Part shown: one piece after another, positions 24,375 to 31,701 of the stretch
Layout of the letters: every line of letters begins with the position of its first letter
Numbering within the stretch: position 1 is the stretch's first letter
From: CAZAYP01 sp964489425 [NCBI: uncultured Verrucomicrobiota bacterium]
GTDB taxonomy: Bacteria; Verrucomicrobiota; Kiritimatiellia; RZYC01
Direction: 5' to 3'
Length of the DNA stretch: 31,701 bases
Assembly (NCBI GenBank): GCA_964489425.1
Contig: CAZAYP010000064.1
Coordinates: 1 to 31,701 of the forward strand
Program-made: the position numbers and the translations under genes
The notes under the pieces: generated by a model
Told to the model about the DNA's origin: nothing
The model's input: the letters and a program-made list of their open reading frames with translations, nothing else
Databases searched by the model: none

Positions 24375-27272
24375 CTAGAACCCGTCCATGAAGATCGCGG
24401 CGCGCACGGCGGGCAACCGGAGCTGGCGCGACTGGCCACCCTCGACCACCGGCATGCCGGGCAGGCCGGCGGGATCCACCTTGAGGCCGTCGGACACCAT
24501 GCGCCAGCGGCCGGCGGGGAACGGGATGGCGAAGGTGGTCTTGTCGCTCGAGGCGTTGAGCAGGACGATAAACGCGGCGCCCGGGTGGCGGTGGCCGACG
24601 TTGACGCCATAGCCCAGGGCCTGGTCGTTGTCGCGCGGCACGATCCACTGGTAATAATCGTCCGGCGGCCGCACGCGCAGGCGGAACGCCCGCCCCGGCG
24701 GGCTCTGGCGGAGGCGGATCAGGCCCTTGTAATACTCGAGCGTCTCGGCGGCCAGGGGCCGGTTGCGGTCATCCCAGTTGAGGGAGTTGAGCGCGTCGCC
24801 CTTGTCGTAGGTGTTGGCGAACCCCCGCTTGCTGCGCAGGTATTCCTGGCCCTCGGTGATCATCGGGATGCCGAGCGAGGTGAACAGGATCGTGGCGGCG
24901 AGGCGGTTGGCGGCGACGTCCATGTGCTGCAGGTACATGCCGTTGCGGTCGGGCCGCGTGCAGAACTCGTCCGCCAGGGCCATGTCGTCGTGGCTTTCCA
25001 GGTAGTTAATGGGCTGCAGCGGGGTGGCGGCCCAGGTTTGCACGGATCCGAAAATATTCTTCATGAGCCAGGCGCGGTTGCGCTTGCCCATCACGAAATC
25101 CTTGGCCGCGTAGCGGAAATCGTTGTTCCAGGCGGCCCAGGGGGTGCCCTTGAGCTGGTGCTTGTTTTCGCCGCGGAAGCTCCAGGGCTCGGAGATCATC
25201 AGCACGTTGGGGTTGATGGCCCGGGCCGCCTTCACCATGGCGTCCATGGTGTCCATGTCAATCAGCTCCGCCAGGTCGAAACGGAACCCGTCGAGGTGGT
25301 GCTCCTTCATCCAGTACACGATGCTGTCGACCATCAGCCGGCGCATCATGGGCGCCTCGGTGCGCACGTCGTTGCCGCACCCGCTGAAGTTGATGTACTC
25401 GAACTGCGGCGTGAGGCGGAAATAGTATTTTTTGTCCAGCATGTGGAAGATGTTGGGGCTGCCGACGTGGTTGAACACGATGTCCATGATCACCCCGAAC
25501 CCGCGGCGGTGCAGCTCGTTGACCAGGCGCTTGTACTCGTAGTATTGCGATCCCAGCAGCGGCGCCCGGCCGAACGACGCCTCGGGCGCGAAATAGAACA
25601 CCGGGCTGTAGCCCCAGTTGTGGCTGTCCGGGCCGTTGTTGAACTCGTTGTGGGGCATGAGCTCGATGGTGTTCACGCCCAACTGCTTCAGGTGATCCAG
25701 GCCCGTGCCCAGCCCTTCCGTGGCCAGGATCCCCTCGTACTTGCCTTGCAGCGGCGGCGGCACGCCGGAGCTGGGATGCTTGGTGAAGTGGCGGATGTGG
25801 GTCTCGTAGAGCACGACGTCCTGCGGCGGGCACGTGGTGTAGGCGCCGTCGCTCCAGCCCGCGAACCACTCGTTGGTGGCGTCCGGATCCATGACGATGG
25901 TGTTGTTTTCCGCGTGGGCGGCGGCGCGCGCGTAGGGGTCGCCGATCTGCGCCTCGCGCCAGAACCCTTCGACATCGTCGCGCGGGCCGTCCACATTGAA
26001 GGAGTAATACTTGTTGGTGTCCAGCCCCAGCAGCGTGATTTCCCAGACGCCGTCGGGATACCGCCAGAGCGGGTAGCGCTCGACGTAGGGCAGCTTCTTG
26101 TAGGCCGGCGTGTAGCGCTCGTACTCGGGTGTGGGGAACAGGGTAAGGTACGCGCTCGACGCGCGCGGCGCGTACAGGCGGTAGGTGGTCGCCTGCTGCT
26201 CCTTGTCGAGGAACACGCCCAGCGGCCGGTCCGAGTAAAACTGGTCCATGATCGCGCCCGGGGTGGTCATCCGCCATGCGGGCGCGGGCGCCACGCCCTG
26301 CACGGTGACCAGGTAATTCATGGCCGGCGCCAGCGGCGCGGCGGTGACAATCTGCAGGCGCGAGCTGCCCACGAGGTTGGTGTCCACGCGCAGGTTGGTG
26401 TTGCCGCTGCCGTCGTCGGTGCGGTTGCGGGCCGTCTTGGGCGGGGGCAGCCATTCCTTGCCGCGGATGACAAACTTGAACAGGAGGTCTTGCTCGCCCG
26501 CCGCCGGCTGCAGGGCGGGCAGCGGCAGGACCGTGGTCCAGACGCCGTCGTTGTCATTGTCGTGCAGCCGCCACTGGGGCGCCGCGTCCTTGTCGCGCCA
26601 GCCGGTGAAGTTGCCGGCCACGACCACGGGCGCGGCGGGCGGAATATCGACGCCGTAGGTTTGCTCGTCGAAAATGAAGGCGATCTTGTTGTCCTGGATC
26701 CGATACCCCTGCAGGTGCTCGGCTTCGGCCGCGGGCGCCCAGTCCACGGCGGACAACGGCACGGGCGGCAGCAGGGACACCCTGACCGGCTGGGTGTCGG
26801 GGTACGCGCGATTGAACTCGACCACGATGCGGTTGGTGTCGTCGACGCGCGCCTGGTGAATCAGGGCCGATGGCGGCCCGAGCAGGCCGTCCGGCCCGGC
26901 GTAAAGCATGCGGTTGGCGCCGGTTTCCCACTTGCCGTTGACGATGAACTTATACTCGTGGGTTCCAAACGGCAGTTGGATCGGGCGCGTGTCCAGTCGC
27001 CAGGCATCGGCCGCGAGCGTCATGGGATGGCGATTGCTCCACACGGACCAGATCCCGCACACCACCACCCCGGTGGCCGTGGGATCGCGGTACAGCAGCC
27101 AGGGCGTGGGCTGGTCCGTGCCCGGCAAGGCGCGGACGCCCGGCGCCAGCACCACCTCGGCGGCGCCGGCTGACCGTTCGGCCAAGCCGACCAGGGCCAG
27201 GGCGATGCCGCCAGCGACGGCCCCCCTGAACGGGTTCCCGGCAGCCCTTGCTATACCATTTATAATGCCCAT
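24375..27272 (-). CDS. Secreted GH13 pullulanase/debranching-type alpha-glucanase
   Basis: 965 residues. An N-terminal hydrophobic segment (about 18-37, ending SAGAAE) looks like a signal peptide. Several beta modules follow: an E-set/CBM48-like unit at about 65-130 (VCGIWSVWSNRHPM and FGTHEYKFIVNGKWE), another at about 213-275 (VVVAGNFTGWRDKD) and the pre-barrel module at about 360-465. The GH13 barrel has HNWGYSP (551-557, akin to the type I pullulanase YNWGY signature), DIVFNHVG (597-604), GFRFDLAEL with nucleophile Asp666, ISEPW with acid/base Glu695 and ESHDD with Asp762. It most likely hydrolyses alpha-1,6 links in pullulan, starch or glycogen outside the cytoplasm, giving maltodextrins for MalEFG. 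The link to the transporter is inferred from function. Promoter and divergent neighbour are given separately. Confidence 0.9.
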   Translation of the reverse strand: MGIINGIARAAGNPFRGAVAGGIALALVGLAERSAGAAEVVLAPGVRALPGTDQPTPWLLYRDPTATGVVVCGIWSVWSNRHPMTLAADAWRLDTRPIQLPFGTHEYKFIVNGKWETGANRMLYAGPDGLLGPPSALIHQARVDDTNRIVVEFNRAYPDTQPVRVSLLPPVPLSAVDWAPAAEAEHLQGYRIQDNKIAFIFDEQTYGVDIPPAAPVVVAGNFTGWRDKDAAPQWRLHDNDNDGVWTTVLPLPALQPAAGEQDLLFKFVIRGKEWLPPPKTARNRTDDGSGNTNLRVDTNLVGSSRLQIVTAAPLAPAMNYLVTVQGVAPAPAWRMTTPGAIMDQFYSDRPLGVFLDKEQQATTYRLYAPRASSAYLTLFPTPEYERYTPAYKKLPYVERYPLWRYPDGVWEITLLGLDTNKYYSFNVDGPRDDVEGFWREAQIGDPYARAAAHAENNTIVMDPDATNEWFAGWSDGAYTTCPPQDVVLYETHIRHFTKHPSSGVPPPLQGKYEGILATEGLGTGLDHLKQLGVNTIELMPHNEFNNGPDSHNWGYSPVFYFAPEASFGRAPLLGSQYYEYKRLVNELHRRGFGVIMDIVFNHVGSPNIFHMLDKKYYFRLTPQFEYINFSGCGNDVRTEAPMMRRLMVDSIVYWMKEHHLDGFRFDLAELIDMDTMDAMVKAARAINPNVLMISEPWSFRGENKHQLKGTPWAAWNNDFRYAAKDFVMGKRNRAWLMKNIFGSVQTWAATPLQPINYLESHDDMALADEFCTRPDRNGMYLQHMDVAANRLAATILFTSLGIPMITEGQEYLRSKRGFANTYDKGDALNSLNWDDRNRPLAAETLEYYKGLIRLRQSPPGRAFRLRVRPPDDYYQWIVPRDNDQALGYGVNVGHRHPGAAFIVLLNASSDKTTFAIPFPAGRWRMVSDGLKVDPAGLPGMPVVEGGQSRQLRLPAVRAAIFMDGF

Positions 27273-27299
27273 GTTGCCCGCCCGGTTGATATGCTCCAG

Positions 27300-27327
27300 T
27301 TAATACCCGGCCATCCCTGAAAGTCAA
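27300..27327 (-). promoter_or_regulatory. Putative promoter of the pullulanase gene
   Basis: On the minus strand TTGACT (27327-27322) and TATTAA (27305-27300) are 16 bp apart, 27 bp before the start codon. The -35 is near consensus. It stands back to back with the promoter of the divergent gene, the -35 elements being 13 bp apart. Confidence 0.5.
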
Positions 27328-27340
27328 CCTCCGAGGACGC

Positions 27341-27370
27341 TTGGCAAGGCGCCGCCCGGCATGATAGAGA
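27341..27370 (+). promoter_or_regulatory. Putative promoter of the NTF2/Cache protein gene
   Basis: TTGGCA (27341-27346) and TAGAGA (27365-27370) are 18 bp apart; GATAGA at 27363 would give 16 bp. The start codon at 27415 has a very strong AAGGAGG site 6-8 nt upstream. Confidence 0.4.
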
Positions 27371-27414
27371 TCCTCATGGTGGCGCAGTCAAAGCATTAAT
27401 TAAGGAGGAAGGCC

Positions 27415-28299
27415 ATGCCGGGAAAAATCAGCAAGCTGGTATTTGCGGGAATGATCGCAGGGGCCGCCGCCTGCCAGGCCGAAGAGGGGCTGGCTGCGGG
27501 CGACCCGGCCGCCGAGGTGCGCCAGGCCATGGTTGAGGTTGTGGGCGCGGCGGCCAAGCTGGACGCCGACGGCATCCTGGCGCGGCTCGACCAGGGCCCG
27601 GACGCGCTATTCTTCGTCCAGGGGCAGACCTTCACCTATGCGGAGCTGGGTCCGTTCCTGCGCCAGCAATTCGGCGACATGCTGAGCCAGCAGGTCATCT
27701 GGCGGGACGGGCGCGCCACGGTGCTGGGGCCGGATACCGTGCTGTGGACCTCGTGGGGCCGCAACCCGCTCATTGAATCCACCAGCAAGTGCGTGGAGTA
27801 CTTGCTGACGGAAACCTGGCTGTGGCGGCGCACGGACGGCGTGTGGCGCGCGTTCCATTACCACGAATCGTTTCTCAGCCTGCCGGGGGTTGAACTGCAG
27901 AACACCCTGGCTACGGCGGTGCGCGAACTGGCCGGGCAGATCACGGGGCTGGACATGACGCCGGACGATGCCGTGGCCAAGCTGGAAGAGTTTCTCCGCA
28001 CCCATCCCGAGGCCAAGGGCGCGGCGTTTGCATTTGCCCCGGCCGAGGGGCCAGGCCAATCGGCGCCCTACGTGTACCGCAAGGGATCCGCCCTGGTCCG
28101 CAAGCAACTTTCGGCCACGTTTGACTTTACCCAAGCGGCCTGGTACGCCGAGGCCGTCAAGCGCGATGCACCCGGCTGGTCCGAGCCATACTTTGATGTG
28201 GAAGGCGCGGGCGTTATGATGATCACCTACAGCGTTCCGGTCAAAAATGCAGACGGCAAGCTGGTGGGCGTGCTCACCGCGGACCTAGCCTTGTATTGA
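27415..28299 (+). CDS. Secreted protein with NTF2-like and Cache-like domains
   Basis: 294 residues. The hydrophobic N-terminus (KLVFAGMIAGAAACQAEEG) is a signal peptide; AAAC is a weak lipobox, so it may be a lipoprotein. Residues about 32-148 look like a SnoaL/NTF2-type cone fold: AEVRQAMVEVVGAAAKLDAD, DALFFVQGQTFTYAELGPFL, and WLWRRTDGVWRAFHYHES, the last a typical final strand. The C-terminal half (about 165-294) ends AWYAEAVKRDAPGWSEPYFD, VMMITYSVPVKNADGKLVGV, LTADLALY. This is the signature end of an extracellular Cache (dCache-type) sensor domain. Unlike ordinary Cache receptors, no second membrane helix or signalling domain follows. It may bind a small ligand and pass it to a partner, but no partner is identified. 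Strong ribosome site AAGGAGG. Confidence 0.75.
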   Translation: MPGKISKLVFAGMIAGAAACQAEEGLAAGDPAAEVRQAMVEVVGAAAKLDADGILARLDQGPDALFFVQGQTFTYAELGPFLRQQFGDMLSQQVIWRDGRATVLGPDTVLWTSWGRNPLIESTSKCVEYLLTETWLWRRTDGVWRAFHYHESFLSLPGVELQNTLATAVRELAGQITGLDMTPDDAVAKLEEFLRTHPEAKGAAFAFAPAEGPGQSAPYVYRKGSALVRKQLSATFDFTQAAWYAEAVKRDAPGWSEPYFDVEGAGVMMITYSVPVKNADGKLVGVLTADLALY

Positions 28300-28315
28300 T
28301 CCTTGTCGCCCGGGG

Positions 28316-28489
28316 TCAGCGCCACCAGGCCGCGGTCAACGCGCCGATCACGCCGTAAACCAGGGCGGACAGGTACGGGTTGGCCGCGATGGGACAAGCG
28401 CCCGTGCGGCAGCCAATGAACTTGTAAATCGCCAAGCCGACCAAGGCGCCGGCCACGGCCCCGATCCCGATCCGCAAGACCATGTTCAT
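28316..28489 (-). CDS. Small DUF6132-like membrane protein
   Basis: 57 residues from the ATG at 28489, which has GGGAGG 10 nt upstream; the longer frame to 28549 overlaps the preceding gene. One or two membrane helices (LRIGIGAVAGALVGLAIYKF and LSALVYGVIGALTAAW) flank the turn GCRTGACPIAANPY. The two cysteines with CPI-ANP are the recognisable feature of the DUF6132/YtxH-like small membrane proteins. Function unknown; the CxxxxC pair might bind metal or form a disulfide. It follows the secreted-protein gene on the same strand and converges on the NTF2/Cache gene, 16 bp away. Confidence 0.75.
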   Translation of the reverse strand: MNMVLRIGIGAVAGALVGLAIYKFIGCRTGACPIAANPYLSALVYGVIGALTAAWWR

Positions 28490-28539
28490 GCCCGTGATGC
28501 CTCCCGCGTGAATCCGGACGGAGCGGACATCGGGGGCCG

Positions 28540-29322
28540 TTAGCGCCACCGGCCCACGACCTCGACCGTGCCGTCCGCCTGGGTTTTCAGGGCGATCCGG
28601 TCGCCCGTGCCAAAAAAGGATTCGGAGTCCGAAAGGCTGCCATCCGGGCCCACGATGGTGTGCGTGAACTGGGCGGGGCCGGACTGGTGCAGCACGTGGA
28701 TTTCGCCGTCCGCATCGGCGCGGATCAGGGGCTTGTACACGCGGATGATCCGGCCCAGGCCCACCAGGCCCATGCAGTACCCGGAGGCGTCGTCCATGAT
28801 CTCCAGGAACAGGAACTCGCCCTTGTCGCGGTGCAGCGTGACCAGGCGCAGGGTCTGCACCCGGTCGTCCGGCCCCCCGGCCTGCATGGTGCTGAAAATT
28901 TCGTAGCCCGGCACAATGTCGAAATAGCTCTCGGTGGATCGGTACTGGCGCTCGCGCCAGGTCAGCACGGCGCGCAGCGTGTGGGGGCCGGGCTGGGCGA
29001 TCTCGAAGTTGTCCAGCAAGTCAAAGCCCCGCGTGGCCGTGGCGCCCGGCGCAATCGCCCATTCCGGGCGCGCCTCGTTCTTCAGGGGCAGCTGGCTGGC
29101 GGGCTGGCCGCGGGCGATTTCAAAAGAGAGCAGCACGTTGGCATCCGCGCCGCTGAGCACCAGCGGGTTGGCCGTGCTGTTCACGATCGTGACCTCCACC
29201 CGCAACGGCTCGCGCGGCAGGTACTGCGCGAATTGCGGGCGGCAGGCGACCTCGATCTGGGCCGCCGCCGGACCAGCCGCCAAGCCGGCCGCCGCAACTA
29301 ATAACAAATACCAGTATTTCAT
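28540..29322 (-). CDS. Secreted protein of unknown function
   Basis: 260 residues from the ATG at 29322, which begins a signal peptide (MKYWYLLLVAAAGLAAGPAAAQ); seven codons upstream are dropped. The first mature half looks like an Ig-like/beta-sandwich domain: EPLRVEVTIVNSTANPLVLS, then SFEIARG, and PGPHTLRAVLTWRERQYRS, patterns common in periplasmic proteins that describe oxidation or adhesion domains. The second half (about 140-260) is beta-rich (LRLVTLHRDKGEFLFLEIMD and HVLHQSGPAQFTHTIVGPDG). I do not recognise a family. It lies 36 bp downstream of the phosphoesterase gene and shares its strand, so the two and the DUF6132-like gene probably form one transcript. Confidence 0.7.
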   Translation of the reverse strand: MKYWYLLLVAAAGLAAGPAAAQIEVACRPQFAQYLPREPLRVEVTIVNSTANPLVLSGADANVLLSFEIARGQPASQLPLKNEARPEWAIAPGATATRGFDLLDNFEIAQPGPHTLRAVLTWRERQYRSTESYFDIVPGYEIFSTMQAGGPDDRVQTLRLVTLHRDKGEFLFLEIMDDASGYCMGLVGLGRIIRVYKPLIRADADGEIHVLHQSGPAQFTHTIVGPDGSLSDSESFFGTGDRIALKTQADGTVEVVGRWR

Positions 29323-29358
29323 GTGGTTGGCAGGGGTGGGCAACGCCCGCGCCGGACG

Positions 29359-30081
29359 TTACCGCCCGGTGGCCAGGCGCAGGGCCAGGCGTTCCGGCAA
29401 CCCCTCTTCCTTGATTCGTTTCTGGGTGAGGGAAATGTCGTAGGCCACGCGGCGCAGTTCGATCATGTTGTCCATCAGATCGTACACCACGTAGGCGGCG
29501 CGGGGATCCCCGTCGCGCGGCTGGCCCACGCTGCCGACGTTGATGAAATACTTTTTGCCCAGGCGCACCTTGATGCGCGTGTAGACGCCGGCGCGCACGT
29601 AGTCGCTGCGCTCGAACGCGATCGGCACATGGGTGTGCCCGTAAAAACATACCGAGGTGGTCTGGTAATTGAAGTGCGACTCGGCCTCGAACTTGTCGAA
29701 CACGTACCCCCACATCTCCGGCGTGTCCAGGGTGGCGTGCACGATGGTGAAGGTTTCCACCGGCGCCGAGAGGGGCAGGTTGCGCAAGTAGCTGAGCTCC
29801 TCGGTGGACAGCACCTCGCGGGTCCACTGGACCACTTCCGCGGCCAGGGAATGAAAGTCCTTGAGGTTGACCTCGTGCGAGCAGTAATGGTCGTGGTTGC
29901 CCCGCACGGCGACGGCCTGGAGCGACCGTACAATTTCCAAGCATTCGCGGGGATTGGCATTGTAGCCAACGATATCGCCAACACAGACATAATCGGTCAC
30001 GCCCTGCTGGCGCGCATCCGCAAGCACCGCGTCCAGCGCCGCCAGATTGCTGTGAATGTCTCCCAAAATGGCGAACTTCAT
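29359..30081 (-). CDS. Calcineurin-like metallophosphoesterase
   Basis: 240 residues, cytoplasmic. The phosphoesterase motifs are complete: GDIHSNLAAL (Asp8, His10), VCVGDIVGYNANP, RGNHDHY, TIVHATLD and YGHTHVP. The family (YfcE/MJ0936-like, DUF2436-type) contains phosphodiesterases and serine/threonine phosphatases with two metal ions; the natural substrate here is unknown. GDIVGYN with CSHEVNL is typical of the group found widely in PVC and other bacteria. The start MKFAILGDIHS is the expected family N-terminus. First gene of the minus-strand set 30081 to 28316; an extended -10 promoter element lies at 30091. Confidence 0.9.
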   Translation of the reverse strand: MKFAILGDIHSNLAALDAVLADARQQGVTDYVCVGDIVGYNANPRECLEIVRSLQAVAVRGNHDHYCSHEVNLKDFHSLAAEVVQWTREVLSTEELSYLRNLPLSAPVETFTIVHATLDTPEMWGYVFDKFEAESHFNYQTTSVCFYGHTHVPIAFERSDYVRAGVYTRIKVRLGKKYFINVGSVGQPRDGDPRAAYVVYDLMDNMIELRRVAYDISLTQKRIKEEGLPERLALRLATGR

Positions 30082-30090
30082 GTTGATTAG

Positions 30091-30099
30091 AATATAGCA
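30091..30099 (-). promoter_or_regulatory. Extended -10 element of the phosphoesterase gene
   Basis: On the minus strand TGCTATATT reads as an extended -10 (TGN plus TATATT) ending 9 bp before the start codon. No convincing -35 is seen. The closeness to the ATG implies a very short leader. Confidence 0.35.
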
Positions 30100-30263
30100 C
30101 AGCGCGTGCGCATAGCGACTTTTTTTTGATTATTTCGCGGGTAAGGCCTCACTGAAGCGGGGTGATCGGGCGCCGGGCTTGAGATGTGTGCCCATCGTCA
30201 CAGGTCCTCGTTACCGAATCCGCGACGGGGGACGAATACGGTACAGTACCTTGTTCATTTTTT

Positions 30264-30436
30264 CTCACGGAGCCACGGAGTACCGCTTCGATCAGGCCAT
30301 GGATGGCGCGCGTCATGCTTCATTGACCCCACCAATAAATCAAACGGCAAGCGGGTTTCCTTCCCACGCATGACGTAGAGCCATGATCGCGCCGATTATC
30401 TTTACGTTCATCCCGGTGTCTCCGTGCCTCCGTGAG
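30264..30436. repeat. Intergenic element with inverted ends (CACGGAG type)
   Basis: CTCACGGAGCCACGGAG at 30264-30280 pairs with CTCCGTGCCTCCGTGAG at 30420-30436, one mismatch in 17. The ends resemble the CACGGAGGCACGGAG intergenic repeats found in several PVC and other environmental genomes. The interior has no gene. Confidence 0.7.
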
Positions 30437-30609
30437 AGTCTCCCCGCGTTACTGAGAAGCTGTGAAAAATTGTTCGGCCACGACAGCGCGTGGCCCTCCA
30501 AACGCAAAGCAAGCCGTTTCCGAAGGATTTTGCAGGGTCGCGCTCCGCTGCTTGCCGGGAACTTCTTTTGGATCATCCGACAAGTGCCTGTCTGGATTTC
30601 AAAAAGCAG

Positions 30610-30729
30610 GTGCGAATGGAAGCAGACAAACAACCACGGATGGACACGAATGGACGCGGATGTGAATCGGGGAAGATAGCGGATTGCCCTGAAATATCCG
30701 TGTTAATCCGCGTGCATCCGTGGTTCAAA
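30610..30729 (+). repeat. Dispersed palindromic repeat, CACGGATG type, copy 2
   Basis: About 120 bp with inverted arms ACCACGGAT (30633-30641) and ATCCGTGGT (30716-30724). Its reverse complement matches copy 1 (7967-8085) over the full length, including the GGTGCGAATGGA flank. The two copies are about 22.6 kb apart on opposite strands. Confidence 0.85.
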
Positions 30730-31002
30730 TTATTCTCTTGGTTTGCGGCCTCAGGCCGCGTCTTGAACGGGTGGCACCTGGGTTCCGAGATGGTTCCACG
30801 GATCTTGGACAGGGCAAGATTCGGGCATCCTGTTCAGTTGGTTATCCTGTCCAGAATTCTGGTCCGGGTTGGGCCACGCCGTGGTGATCGGTCGTCAGAC
30901 AGGAACTTCCCGGATGAACCCTTCTTTTGCCGTTTGTTTGTGCCATTTCGCGAGCCACCCGCCGTCTCACAAGCAACAAACCGGCCCTCCGCAATTTTTA
31001 AT

Positions 31003-31022
31003 ATACGGCATAAATGCCGTAT
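31003..31022. promoter_or_regulatory. Palindrome and extra half-site upstream of gdhA
   Basis: ATACGGCATAAATGCCGTAT is a perfect 8-bp inverted repeat with a 4-bp centre. The half-site TGCCGTAT occurs again at 31102-31109, 36 bp before the gdhA start. Three copies of one 8-mer in 110 bp suggest a regulator binding site; the regulator is unknown. Confidence 0.4.
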
Positions 31023-31057
31023 GATATTCAAATTATAAATGCAATTATCCCGAATAA

Positions 31058-31701
<644 letters not shown>

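Noticed and set aside
24357-27173. A 938-residue plus-strand frame opposite the pullulanase gene
   Set aside because: Antisense shadow of GH13 coding sequence; Val/Gly/Arg-rich with no recognisable fold.
30101-30128. Terminator suggested by a GC-rich stretch before a run of T
   Set aside because: The stem would be only about 4 bp and no plus-strand gene ends there.
30490-31038. A 182-residue plus-strand frame
   Set aside because: Much of it translates the CACGGATG repeat; it has no ribosome site and no family resemblance outside repeat-derived peptides.

Overview
The window looks like a piece of a GC-rich Gram-negative chromosome. Evidence: Sec signal peptides, a lipoprotein, a periplasmic MalE, and a Wzt-type polysaccharide exporter ATPase. 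Several families of dispersed hairpin repeats (CACGGATG-, CACGGAG- and CGCGAAT-type) and an S23-type four-helix-bundle gene between degenerate GAYNAC tracts fit the PVC group (Verrucomicrobiota, Kiritimatiellota, Lentisphaerota) best. That placement is an inference from style; the window has no rRNA, and I saw no tRNA.

Layout. (1) 1-4462: a lower-GC surface-polysaccharide region. It holds a truncated polytopic membrane protein, a broken gene whose 3' end copies the tail of a nearby methyltransferase, a GT-C-like membrane protein, and a secreted seven-repeat RCC1-type propeller. (2) 4494-11611, minus strand: a maltose/maltodextrin ABC transporter in the order malE, malF, malG, followed by wzt and a SAM methyltransferase. 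Both mal intergenic gaps carry foreign-looking DNA: the S23 cassette between malE and malF, and a 119-bp palindromic repeat plus a second hairpin between malF and malG. (3) 11771-17954, minus strand: a hybrid sensor kinase, then a GH57 enzyme and glgB as a two-gene operon. (4) 18143-21117, plus strand: ymdB-like phosphodiesterase, xseA and xseB with overlapping ends, then a small lipoprotein gene. (5) 21089-24115: a divergent pair, an ADP-ribosylglycohydrolase and a GAF/PP2C (SpoIIE-like) phosphatase, around a perfect palindrome. (6) 24375-30081: a large secreted pullulanase-like GH13 enzyme, a secreted NTF2-like plus Cache protein, a DUF6132-like membrane protein, a secreted protein of unknown function and a calcineurin-like phosphoesterase. 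(7) 30082-31144: a repeat-rich gap without a credible gene. (8) 31145 to the end: the start of a glutamate dehydrogenase gene.

Many genes share one theme, alpha-glucan handling. A secreted debranching enzyme can cut branched glucan outside the cytoplasm, MalEFG can import the maltodextrins, and GlgB with the GH57 enzyme can remodel or store glucan inside. No MalK ATPase is present; the only ABC ATPase here is of the Wzt type.

The most unusual observations are the glutamate dehydrogenase, where the motif holding the catalytic aspartate is replaced by a longer glycine/valine stretch, and the double invasion of the mal operon by repeat elements.
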